Shown here in pieces: positions 6,658 to 13,111 of a stretch of DNA of 13,111 bases. Source of the stretch: Clostridia bacterium (GTDB lineage: Bacteria > Bacillota > Clostridia > Oscillospirales > Acutalibacteraceae). Under the pieces are notes generated by a model. The model did no database searches, had not been told where the DNA came from, and saw nothing but the letters and a program-made list of their open reading frames with translations. The stretch spans positions 1-13,111 of the forward strand of contig CAAFXQ010000296.1 in NCBI GenBank assembly GCA_900767015.1, given 5' to 3'. The translations under genes and the position numbers were made by a program. Each line of letters starts with the position of its first letter. The stretch's first letter is position 1.

Positions 6658-7812
6658 ATGCCAACAACCTTTAAACGAATTCTTTCTTTCACAACGGCGC
6701 TGCTTCTTGCTCTGACCTGTGCTCTCGGTCTCGGTAACAACGTCAGCGACGACTACAAGGAATACAAGAATGTTATTCTTATGATCGGCGACGGAATGGG
6801 CGAAAACACGCTTGCCGTTACCCGTCAGAGATATGACACCTCGCTTTTCCTTGACACCATGCCTGTTCACGGAAACTCGGACACCCGCTCGTTTATTTTC
6901 GATTATACCGACTCGGCGGCGGGCGGTACGGCTCTTGCCTGCGGAATCCGTGTATGGATCAACTCTGTTGCAAGATTCGCTTTCCATCCGTTTACCGTCT
7001 GCGACACCTCGGTTCCTGTTTCTCTTACCGAGCTTGCCAAGGCGAACGGCAAGTCGGCGGGTGTTGTGACGACCGACAAGACAAGCGGCGCCACACCGTC
7101 TGCTTTCTCGGCTCATGCAATTTCAAGAACGCTTGAAAGAGAGATCGGCAGAGATCAGCTGAACGGCGATCTTGACCTGATCTGGGGCGCCGACACCGAC
7201 TACATCACCGAAGAAAGATGCACCGAGCACGGCTTCGATTACATTTCGACCAAGACCGAGCTTGACGCGCTTGAAGAGGGCAGCCGTTCGTTCGCACAGT
7301 TCGATTTTGACGATCTGAAAAACTGCAAGAGCGACAATGACACTCCGTCCATCACCGAAATGACCGAAAAGGCGATTGACCTTCTTGACGACAACGAAAA
7401 CGGTTTCTTCCTCATGGTTGAGGGTGCCTGCATTGACAAGTTCTCTCATGACAACGATTTTGACGGTGCAACCAAGTGCGTAATGGCGTTTGACGACGCT
7501 GTCAGGGCGGCTGTTGAATACGCAAAAGAGGACGGCGAAACCTTGGTTGTTGTTACCGCCGACCATGAAACCGGCGGCATCAAGTATAACGCCGAAAAGG
7601 ACGAATACTACTACACGAAAACCAACCATTCAACCGCAGACGTTCCTCTCTTTGTTTCGGAACCGGACGCAGGCTTCACCGACGGTCAGCTTGTTGAAAA
7701 CCGTCAGATCAGCGTTCAGATCGCAAGAGTCATGGGCTTTGACGAAACGCAGTTCCCGGCGGTTAAGCCGTATTCGGGCAACCCGGTTATCAAGGATAAG
7801 CAGCTTTACTGA
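6658..7812 (+). CDS. Secreted alkaline phosphatase (PhoA family)
   Basis: This 384-residue phosphomonoesterase is probably exported: an N-terminal hydrophobic segment (about 7-26) follows K6-R7, though the cleavage site is not obvious. Family residues, matched to the E. coli enzyme by motif: D45 in MIGDGMG (zinc/magnesium ligand), the nucleophile S86 in TDSAAGGTA, T146 in ATPSAF, phosphate-binding R157 (AHAISR), E255 and D260-K261-x-x-H264 (EGACIDKFSHDND), D302-H303 in TADHETGG, and H324 in NHST. The position of E. coli D153 is G144, which would weaken the third (magnesium) site, while K261 matches E. coli K328. Somewhat shorter than E. coli PhoA but complete. It has its own promoter and a strong terminator, and is convergent with the hydrolase pair. 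Confidence 0.93.
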   Translation: MPTTFKRILSFTTALLLALTCALGLGNNVSDDYKEYKNVILMIGDGMGENTLAVTRQRYDTSLFLDTMPVHGNSDTRSFIFDYTDSAAGGTALACGIRVWINSVARFAFHPFTVCDTSVPVSLTELAKANGKSAGVVTTDKTSGATPSAFSAHAISRTLEREIGRDQLNGDLDLIWGADTDYITEERCTEHGFDYISTKTELDALEEGSRSFAQFDFDDLKNCKSDNDTPSITEMTEKAIDLLDDNENGFFLMVEGACIDKFSHDNDFDGATKCVMAFDDAVRAAVEYAKEDGETLVVVTADHETGGIKYNAEKDEYYYTKTNHSTADVPLFVSEPDAGFTDGQLVENRQISVQIARVMGFDETQFPAVKPYSGNPVIKDKQLY

Positions 7813-7830
7813 TTTACGACAAAAAACATT

Positions 7831-7859
7831 TCCGCCCCGGTTAGCCGGAGCGGATTTTT
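7831..7859 (+). terminator. Intrinsic terminator of the alkaline phosphatase gene
   Basis: The arms TCCGCCCCGG and CCGGAGCGGA (one mismatch) with loop TTAG are followed by five T. It lies 19 bases after the stop. An A-rich run on the other side could make it partly bidirectional. Confidence 0.85.
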
Positions 7860-7870
7860 GTATATAAATA

Positions 7871-7906
7871 TAAAAACAGCAACCGGTCGTCATCCGATTG
7901 CTGTTT
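7871..7906 (-). terminator. Intrinsic terminator of the first hydrolase gene
   Basis: On the minus strand, a 13-bp stem (AAACAGCAATCGG with CCGGTTGCTGTTT, one G-U pair) and a 7-base loop lead into a T-rich stretch. It is 9 bases after the hydrolase stop and back to back with the phosphatase terminator. Confidence 0.8.
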
Positions 7907-7915
7907 ATTGTCTGC

Positions 7916-9562
7916 TTATGCGGCGAAAAGCTTTCCTGTCAGTATTTTCATAAGTCCCGTCAGCCAACGGATAAACGAACGGATAAGAGCCGCAACCCAT
8001 TGCTGCTGATTGACGGGCTTGTCGTCCTTTTTGTCCGCCGTCCAGTTATAGGTGTTGCAGTTTTCTTCGGTCATAGGCTTGATACCATTAGTTTCTTCGT
8101 TGTAAACCGAGAATCTTGCAAAAGACGGTTCAAGATCTTCGACGGTAAGCTGACGGTCGGCTGAGGCAACAGTCAGAGCAAGATTGGTTTCATCCGATGT
8201 CCAGTTGGAATGACTGACGCCCTTTGTGAACCAGGTATAATCCGGGAACAGACAAGTGGAAGCGTCAACTTGCTTATCGGGCGAAATGTACTTACCTTTT
8301 TCTTCGGCAAGTCGGCTTACGATATAATCCTCGTCAAGCGTTCCGTAAATGGTTGAGGTTGTTGCGCCGAAAGAGGATTTGTTGACCGAAGCATATTGAT
8401 CGGCAACAGCGTCGGACGATTCGACAATCGGAGCAATCTGATACCCGTATTTTGAAATGACGGCTATGTTAACGCCGTTTTCTTCAAGAGACTTGAGAAG
8501 CTCGGGAAGGTTCTGACGTACCTTTTCGTCGTAGTTGTCGATTTTTTCAATCAGTCCCGCATATTCGGTGCGTTTCTTGCTGCCCTCTTTGCCGAAAACA
8601 TAATTCTTTGCGGTTTCGTAATCGCTTTCGGCAACACAAGCCCAGTACACCGGCCAGGTGAAGAACGTTGAAAGAGCAAGAGCCGAAGTCACACCTTCAA
8701 CAAGTCTGTAATACAGGGTTTCTCTTACCGAGCCGATGACGGAATCATAAACGCCGGTCTTAATGAGTAAATCAATTGTCTGATTGACAAAATCGTCTAC
8801 GTCAAAGGTTCCCTGTGCCTTGAGGTCGGCAATAAAGCGGTTGATTGCGTTACCGTTGAGACGGAATTTTCCGCTGATCGGCTCGCTGATGATTTCCGCT
8901 CCGTTTACGACCGAACCGTCAAAGCTGACACCCTGAAAATCGTCCGTACCGTATTTTTCGATATAAGCGGCAACTACGCAGGTGCCGAGACAAAAGCTTG
9001 TCAGTGCGACCTTTTTGCAGCCGGTGACATCTTTGATGCGTTCAATATAGGCTTTCAGATCTGTTGCGGCTTCGTACGGATCCCGTCTCCAGTCATACCA
9101 GAAAGCGAAGCTGCGGTTTTCGGCAGTCATGAAGCCCTCCATCATATCAAGACGCTGCTGTGATACGTTCTGACCTTCGGCAGGATTGCCGTTTTTGTCA
9201 AGTCTTGCTTCTCCGAAAAGCTCGCCGATCTCTTTTTCAAGAGCGGCATAGTATCTGTCAAAATTACCGGTTAATAAGCCGTCGATGAGAAACGGCTGAA
9301 CGACATTGATTACCGATGAGTAAAGTTCCTCTTTTTCAATGTTACTGCCCATATTGAGCATTTCGGAAAAATGGAAAATCATTTCTCCGTCTTTATTGTA
9401 AAGCGGCTCGCCGTCACCGTAAATCTCAAGCCACGGAACGTCAACCTTGCTGTACGGCTTTTTTGAATTTCGGGGGGGGAATATTGCAGAAGCGGAAAGA
9501 GCGGGCACGAACAAGGTAACCGTCATCACAACCGCAAGCAGAATCGAAATCAGTTTTTTCAT
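7916..9562 (-). CDS. Secreted LCAT-like alpha/beta hydrolase, Cys nucleophile (copy 1)
   Basis: This 548-residue exported protein has a signal peptide at 1-26 (MKKLISILLA to SASA). The fold call rests on several points: a beta strand with a Gly-rich turn (EIYGDGEPLY, 46-55, possible oxyanion hole), WYDWR (155-159), which recalls the YDWR hallmark of LCAT/phospholipase-type hydrolases, and a nucleophile elbow KVALTSFCLGT where the expected G-x-S-x-G reads S-F-C191-L-G. Candidate acid and base are D429 or D433 and H451 (KGVSH). A hydrophobic stretch (about 289-309, ALALSTFFTWPVYW) may be a lid or membrane contact. The C-terminus is basic and amphipathic (ALIRSFIRWLTGLMK). The substrate is unknown: acyl ester, thioester or acyltransferase activity are all possible. 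It is the tandem paralogue of the next gene, with its own promoter and terminator. Start ATG 9562, RBS AAGGAG. An eight-base C run covers codons 28-31. Confidence 0.75.
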   Translation of the reverse strand: MKKLISILLAVVMTVTLFVPALSASAIFPPRNSKKPYSKVDVPWLEIYGDGEPLYNKDGEMIFHFSEMLNMGSNIEKEELYSSVINVVQPFLIDGLLTGNFDRYYAALEKEIGELFGEARLDKNGNPAEGQNVSQQRLDMMEGFMTAENRSFAFWYDWRRDPYEAATDLKAYIERIKDVTGCKKVALTSFCLGTCVVAAYIEKYGTDDFQGVSFDGSVVNGAEIISEPISGKFRLNGNAINRFIADLKAQGTFDVDDFVNQTIDLLIKTGVYDSVIGSVRETLYYRLVEGVTSALALSTFFTWPVYWACVAESDYETAKNYVFGKEGSKKRTEYAGLIEKIDNYDEKVRQNLPELLKSLEENGVNIAVISKYGYQIAPIVESSDAVADQYASVNKSSFGATTSTIYGTLDEDYIVSRLAEEKGKYISPDKQVDASTCLFPDYTWFTKGVSHSNWTSDETNLALTVASADRQLTVEDLEPSFARFSVYNEETNGIKPMTEENCNTYNWTADKKDDKPVNQQQWVAALIRSFIRWLTGLMKILTGKLFAA

Positions 9563-9592
9563 AACATCTGTCTCCTTTTAACAATTTATTAA

Positions 9593-9621
9593 ACTATAAC
9601 ATAGATTTTTCATATTTTCAA
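9593..9621 (-). promoter_or_regulatory. Promoter of hydrolase copy 1
   Basis: The -35 TTGAAA (9616-9621) and -10 TATAGT (9593-9598) have a 17-base spacer ending in an extended TGT. Across the 29 bases from -35 to -10 it differs from the copy 2 promoter at only 4 positions, so it was duplicated with the gene or is held by selection. Confidence 0.75.
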
Positions 9622-9670
9622 GCATTATCGACAAAAATACAGGAGATATCAATATACAGAAAAATGAATT

Positions 9671-9699
9671 AAAAAAAGCAGCCGGATTGACTGCTTTTT
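9671..9699 (-). terminator. Intrinsic terminator of hydrolase copy 2
   Basis: AAAAAGCAG pairs with CTGCTTTTT around a 9-base loop, ending in seven T on the minus strand. It lies 19 bases after the copy 2 stop and upstream of the copy 1 promoter, so the two copies appear to be separate transcription units. Confidence 0.75.
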
Positions 9700-9718
9700 G
9701 TTTGATTCCTTTGTTGTT

Positions 9719-11359
9719 TCAGCCCGTCACTGCCGCTTTGGCGGAAATCGCTTTGACAAGAACCTTAAGAAGTCCTGTAAGCCAGCGCATGAATGAGCGG
9801 ATAAGAGCGGAAACCCATTGGTCTTTGGTGGTCGGGTTGTCTTCGGCGTTGTTGGCTTCCCAGTTGTAAGTGTTGCAGTTTTCCTCGGTCATGGCGGACA
9901 TGACTTTCGCATCGTTGTCGTAAACCATGAACTGCGTATATTTGAAGTCGTCAACGGTAAGCTGTCTGTCCGCTCTCATGGCAGCATAAAGAATTTCATA
10001 TTCGGCGTCCGGACGGTCGGTATGACTGACGCTCTTGGCAAACCATGTATAATCGGGGAAAAGACAGGTCGAAGCGTCAATCTGCTTGTCGGGAGAAATG
10101 TACTTGCCCTTATTTTCAGCAAGTCGGTTTACGATATAATCCTCGTCGAGCGTGCCGTAAATCGTAGAGGTCGTTGCACCGAACGAAGCTCTCTTGGCGG
10201 ACACATACTGATCGGCGACAGCGTCAGCGGATTCAATGATCGGAACAATCTGATAGCCGTATTTTGCGAAAACAACAATTTTAACACCGTCGGCTTCGAC
10301 TTGTTTTAAAATTTCGGGAAGCTTCTGACGAACCTTAACGTCGTAATTGTCAAGCTTTTCGATAAGTCCGGCGTATTTGACTCTCTTTTCACTGCCCTCT
10401 TTGCCGAAAACATAGTTCATGGCATTGTCGTAATCGTCCTCGGTAACGGCCGACCAATAAACAGGCCAGGTGAAGAACGTCGAAAGGGCAAGGGCGGAGG
10501 TGACGCCTTCAAAAAGCCTGTAATAAAGCTTTTCTCTTACAACGCCGACGACAGAGCCGACGACTCCTGTTTTTACAAGCAGGTCAAGCGTCTGATTGAT
10601 AAACTCGTCAACCTTGAACAGTCCGCTTGCGTTGCAGTCGGCAAGAAAACGGTTGATGGCGTTGCCGTTGATCCGGAACTTTCCGCTGATCGGCTCGCTG
10701 ATGATTTCCGCACCGCCTACGACCGAGCTGTCAAAGCTGACACCGTAAAGATCGTCGGTACCGTATTTTTCAATATAAGCGACAATGACGCTCGTGCCCA
10801 GACAAAAGCTTTGAACCGAAACCTTGTCTTTGCCGGTGAGGTCTTTGATGAGCTCAATATATTCTTTCAAAGAAGCGGCGGACTCGTAGGGGTCGAGTCT
10901 CCAGTCGTACCAGAAAATGAAATCACGGCGGCGCGGATCCTTCAGCCAATTTTCCATCGTCTGAATCCGTTCCTGTGAAACACCCTGACCCTCGGCGGCG
11001 TTGCCGTTTTCGTCAAGTCTCGCTTCTGCAAACAGCTCGCCGATTTCCTTTTCGAGAGCGGCGTAATATCTGTCGAAATTGCCGGTGCCTAATCCCTCGA
11101 TGAGAAACGGCATAACGACGTTGATTACGGAAGAATAAAGCTCGTTTTTCTCAATGTTTCCGCCGATGCTCGCCATTTCGGAAAAATGGAAGATCATTTC
11201 TCCGTCCTTGTTGTAAAGCGGTTCGCCGTCACCGAAAATCCTGACGACGGGGATATCAAGCTGCTTATACGACGCCGCCGACGCCGATACCGAGCAAATC
11301 GGCGTAAGGACGGTAAACGTCATAATAAGAGCCAAAAAGACCGAAACAAGTTTTTTCAT
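9719..11359 (-). CDS. Secreted LCAT-like alpha/beta hydrolase, Cys nucleophile (copy 2)
   Basis: This 546-residue paralogue of the neighbouring gene has the same layout. The signal peptide is 1-28 (MKKLVSVFLA to SASA), followed by IFGDGEPLYNKDGEM (41-55) and FWYDWRLDP (149-157). The nucleophile elbow is VQSFCLGT with C186 in the serine position, and acid/base candidates are D424 or D428 and H446 (KSVSH). The conserved C-terminal block runs MTEENCNTYNW (490-500) to WVSALIRSFMRWLTGLLK (515-532). Two cysteines outside the active site (C432 and C495) are also shared with copy 1 and could form a disulfide outside the cell. Copies differ most just after the signal peptide and around 448-490. AAGGAGG sits 6 bases before the ATG. 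Assignment to the alpha/beta hydrolase fold is from motifs only; a catalytic role with Cys is inference. Confidence 0.75.
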   Translation of the reverse strand: MKKLVSVFLALIMTFTVLTPICSVSASAASYKQLDIPVVRIFGDGEPLYNKDGEMIFHFSEMASIGGNIEKNELYSSVINVVMPFLIEGLGTGNFDRYYAALEKEIGELFAEARLDENGNAAEGQGVSQERIQTMENWLKDPRRRDFIFWYDWRLDPYESAASLKEYIELIKDLTGKDKVSVQSFCLGTSVIVAYIEKYGTDDLYGVSFDSSVVGGAEIISEPISGKFRINGNAINRFLADCNASGLFKVDEFINQTLDLLVKTGVVGSVVGVVREKLYYRLFEGVTSALALSTFFTWPVYWSAVTEDDYDNAMNYVFGKEGSEKRVKYAGLIEKLDNYDVKVRQKLPEILKQVEADGVKIVVFAKYGYQIVPIIESADAVADQYVSAKRASFGATTSTIYGTLDEDYIVNRLAENKGKYISPDKQIDASTCLFPDYTWFAKSVSHTDRPDAEYEILYAAMRADRQLTVDDFKYTQFMVYDNDAKVMSAMTEENCNTYNWEANNAEDNPTTKDQWVSALIRSFMRWLTGLLKVLVKAISAKAAVTG

Positions 11360-11393
11360 GTTATTCCTCCTTAGATAACAGTCATTTGTCTAC

Positions 11394-11422
11394 ATGATAA
11401 CATAGATTGTTCATAATTTCAA
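11394..11422 (-). promoter_or_regulatory. Promoter of hydrolase copy 2
   Basis: The -35 TTGAAA (11417-11422) and -10 TATCAT (11394-11399) have a 17-base spacer ending in TGT. The spacer half nearest the -10, AATCTATGT, is identical to the copy 1 promoter. The AT-rich stretch from here to the divergent T-box promoter (11423-11523) shows nothing else I can name. Confidence 0.72.
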
Positions 11423-11523
11423 TAATTTTTCTTAATTTTCGGATTGCAGATGACAGGTTTTTTATTCTTTTTAGGCCATTCTATCTGTGCCGAAAAAATT
11501 TTGTAAGAATTTTCATTTTTCTC

Positions 11524-11552
11524 TTGACAACCGATCGCTTTAGCGCTATAAT
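11524..11552 (+). promoter_or_regulatory. Consensus promoter of the T-box/trpB unit
   Basis: TTGACA (11524-11529) and TATAAT (11547-11552) are both perfect and 17 bases apart. Transcription should begin near 11559. Such a strong promoter fits attenuation control further downstream rather than repression. Confidence 0.9.
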
Positions 11553-11558
11553 ACGGTA

Positions 11559-11830
11559 AACCGTTGAGGAAGAAGTAAAGGCGTAAGCGCACTCAAAGAG
11601 AGCCGTTGGCGGTGAGAATACGGCAGAAAGCGGAACGTATAAATGGTCTTCTGAGGGCAGGGTGAAAGTTTTTTTACAAGTAGCTTTTGACGTTCGTCAG
11701 CGTTAATGACAGGGGTGTGTCGGCACTCCGTAAGCGGGTACAAATATTGTACCAATCAAGGTGGCACCGCAGGCGTAAATTCAGCGCTTGTCCTTGGGTT
11801 AAATCCTGAAGGACAGGCGCTTTTTGTTTT
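11559..11830 (+). promoter_or_regulatory. T-box riboswitch, tRNA-Trp responsive
   Basis: This leader senses uncharged tRNA to control trpB. Stem I features are present: the AGGAAGAAGTA start, AGAGAGCC, the distal GGTGAGAA, and a specifier region AAATGGTC with TGG (Trp codon) at 11644-11646. A Stem III hairpin (GGTACAA, ATA, TTGTACC; 11737-11753) precedes the conserved T-box, AAGGTGGCACCGC (11758-11770). Its UGGC bulge (11762-11765) would pair with a tRNA 3' end GCCA, that is discriminator G, as expected for bacterial tRNA-Trp. The antiterminator (AAGG with CCTT at 11792-11795) competes with the terminator that follows. The base after the specifier is T rather than the more usual purine, so the exact triplet rests mainly on the downstream gene. 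Confidence 0.9.
11783..11830 (+). terminator. Regulated terminator of the T-box leader
   Basis: A 13-bp stem (AGCGCTTGTCCTT with AAGGACAGGCGCT, one G-U pair) encloses a 13-base loop and is followed by TTTTTGTTTT. Its left arm overlaps the antiterminator partner, which gives the on/off switch. trpB starts 50 bases after the terminator. Confidence 0.88.
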
Positions 11831-11879
11831 GTCCTAAGGGCGATTTCCGAAAAATATTTTTTGAAAAGAGGTTATCACA

Positions 11880-13111
11880 ATGTCAGAAAACAAAATCCCG
11901 TACAAAATCTATTTAAGCGAAGAAGAAATGCCCACCGCATGGTACAACGTCCGTGCCGATATGAAAAACAAGCCTGCACCGCTTCTTAATCCCGGTACGC
12001 TTGAGCCGATGACAGCCGAAGAGTTGGAGGGTGTGTTCTGCTCCGAGCTCGTCAAGCAGGAGCTGAACAACGACGACCGTTATATTGAAATTCCGCAGAA
12101 AATCCGTGACTTTTATAAAATGTACCGTCCGTCACCGCTTGTCAGAGCGTACTGTCTTGAAGAAAAGCTCGGCACACCGGCGAAAATCTATTATAAATTT
12201 GAGGGCAACAACACAAGCGGAAGCCACAAGCTCAATTCCGCCATTGCCCAGGCGTATTACGCAAAACAGCAGGGACTTTCCGGCGTTACAACCGAAACGG
12301 GCGCCGGTCAGTGGGGTACGGCGCTTTCCATGGCGTGCGCTTACCTCGGTCTTGACTGTAAGGTGTACATGGTTAAATGCTCCTACGAGCAAAAGCCGTT
12401 CCGCCGTGAGGTTATGAGAACCTACGGCGCCGACGTTACCCCGTCCCCGTCGAACACAACGAATGTCGGCAGAGCGATTCTTGAGCAGTTCCCGGGTACC
12501 ACGGGAAGCTTAGGCTGTGCGATTTCCGAAGCTGTTGAAGCGGCTGTTTCCAGCGGCGGAAAATACCGTTATGTTTTAGGCTCGGTTCTTTCTCAGGTTC
12601 TTCTTCATCAGTCGGTCATCGGTCTTGAAACCAAGACCGCACTCGACAAATACGGTATCACGCCCGACATCATCATCGGCTGTGCCGGCGGCGGTTCAAA
12701 CCTCGGCGGACTGATTTCCCCGTTCATGGGCGAAAAGCTCCGGGGCGAAAAGGATTACCGATTCATCGCTGTTGAGCCTGCGTCCTGTCCGTCGTTCACA
12801 AGAGGCAAGTACGCATATGACTTCTGCGACACCGGTAAGGTTTGTCCGCTTGCAAAGATGTACACCCTCGGCAGTGGCTTTATCCCCTCCGCCAACCACG
12901 CCGGCGGACTTCGCTATCACGGCATGAGCTCGATTCTTTCCCAGCTGTATCATGACGGCTATATGGAAGCTGTTTCCGTTGAGCAGACCTCCGTTTTCGA
13001 AGCGGCGGAAATGTTTGCCCGGATCGAGGGTATTCTTCCCGCTCCCGAATCGTCCCACGCAATCCGTGTCGCCATAGACGAAGCCCTCAAGTGCAAGGAA
13101 ACCGGCGAAGA
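11880..13111 (+). CDS. trpB: TrpB2-type tryptophan synthase beta chain, partial at 3' end
   Basis: The first 410 residues of a PLP enzyme that joins indole and serine to make tryptophan; the 3' end lies beyond the window. Key features are TAWYNVRADM near the start, RPSPLVRA, YYKFEGNN, the PLP lysine K117 in SGSHKLNSA, ETGAGQWGTAL, and the phosphate-binding loop GCAGGGSNLGG (267-277). The HKLN form, the N-terminal extension and the insertions match the TrpB2 (TrpB-like) subfamily rather than TrpB1. TrpB2 proteins often work without a matching TrpA, for example in indole salvage. The family is roughly 450 residues long, so about 40 are missing. RBS AAGAGG lies about 8 bases before the ATG. Expression is expected to rise when charged tRNA-Trp falls. 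No trpA or other trp gene is visible in the window. Confidence 0.93.
   Translation, partial: MSENKIPYKIYLSEEEMPTAWYNVRADMKNKPAPLLNPGTLEPMTAEELEGVFCSELVKQELNNDDRYIEIPQKIRDFYKMYRPSPLVRAYCLEEKLGTPAKIYYKFEGNNTSGSHKLNSAIAQAYYAKQQGLSGVTTETGAGQWGTALSMACAYLGLDCKVYMVKCSYEQKPFRREVMRTYGADVTPSPSNTTNVGRAILEQFPGTTGSLGCAISEAVEAAVSSGGKYRYVLGSVLSQVLLHQSVIGLETKTALDKYGITPDIIIGCAGGGSNLGGLISPFMGEKLRGEKDYRFIAVEPASCPSFTRGKYAYDFCDTGKVCPLAKMYTLGSGFIPSANHAGGLRYHGMSSILSQLYHDGYMEAVSVEQTSVFEAAEMFARIEGILPAPESSHAIRVAIDEALKCKETGE

Noticed and set aside
6017..7629. Open frames antisense to the MFS and alkaline phosphatase genes
   Set aside because: They are shadows of codon bias in well-identified genes on the opposite strand; their translations show no motifs.
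9560..9600. Possible Rex site (TTGTTAA) in the leader of hydrolase copy 1
   Set aside because: Only one half-site is present; the second half at the required spacing is missing and the sequence is AT-rich enough for chance.
7916..11359. Duplicated mobile element or composite transposon
   Set aside because: The repeat is two diverged coding genes with their own promoters; there is no transposase, terminal inverted repeat or target duplication.
11546..11755. 69-codon minus-strand open frame
   Set aside because: It lies entirely within the T-box leader and has no RBS; RNA structure explains the sequence.

Overview
The window looks like chromosome from a gut-type, anaerobic, low-to-mid GC Firmicute, most likely a Clostridia member of the Oscillospiraceae/Ruminococcaceae kind. 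The support is a T-box leader in front of a trpB-like gene, a Rex redox repressor beside an [FeFe] hydrogenase, strong AGGAGG-type ribosome binding sites, TTGAAA/TATAAT-like promoters, and secreted proteins with short MKK signal peptides. The species cannot be named from this alone. No tRNA, rRNA, IS element, CRISPR array or phage gene was seen.

Layout: (1) 23-2050, plus strand: a secreted calcineurin-like metallophosphoesterase, then a sugar-phosphate isomerase/AP-endonuclease-2-like TIM barrel, ending in a strong terminator. (2) 2131-5122, minus strand: rex with its own promoter and terminator, then a second promoter driving a two-gene operon of an APH-fold small-molecule kinase and a group-B-like [FeFe] hydrogenase. 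(3) 5255-6445, minus: an MFS transporter, divergent from (4) 6658-7812, plus: a secreted PhoA-type alkaline phosphatase. (5) 7916-11359, minus: two tandem paralogous secreted alpha/beta hydrolases. They resemble the LCAT family (YDWR motif), but the nucleophile elbow reads S-F-C-L-G, with cysteine where lipases have serine. Each copy has its own promoter and terminator, and the promoters are recognisably duplicated too. (6) 11524-13111, plus: a consensus promoter, a T-box riboswitch whose specifier TGG and UGGC acceptor-binding bulge both fit tRNA-Trp, and the first 410 codons of a TrpB2-type tryptophan synthase beta chain that runs off the window.

How they work together: four of the proteins (metallophosphoesterase, alkaline phosphatase and the two hydrolases) carry N-terminal export signals. 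They could form an extracellular esterase/phosphatase set that releases phosphate or acyl groups, although they are not one operon. The rex/kinase/hydrogenase block is a redox module, and the kinase's job in it is unexplained. The least ordinary items are the Cys-nucleophile LCAT-like pair with its conserved basic C-terminal tail, and the kinase-hydrogenase operon.
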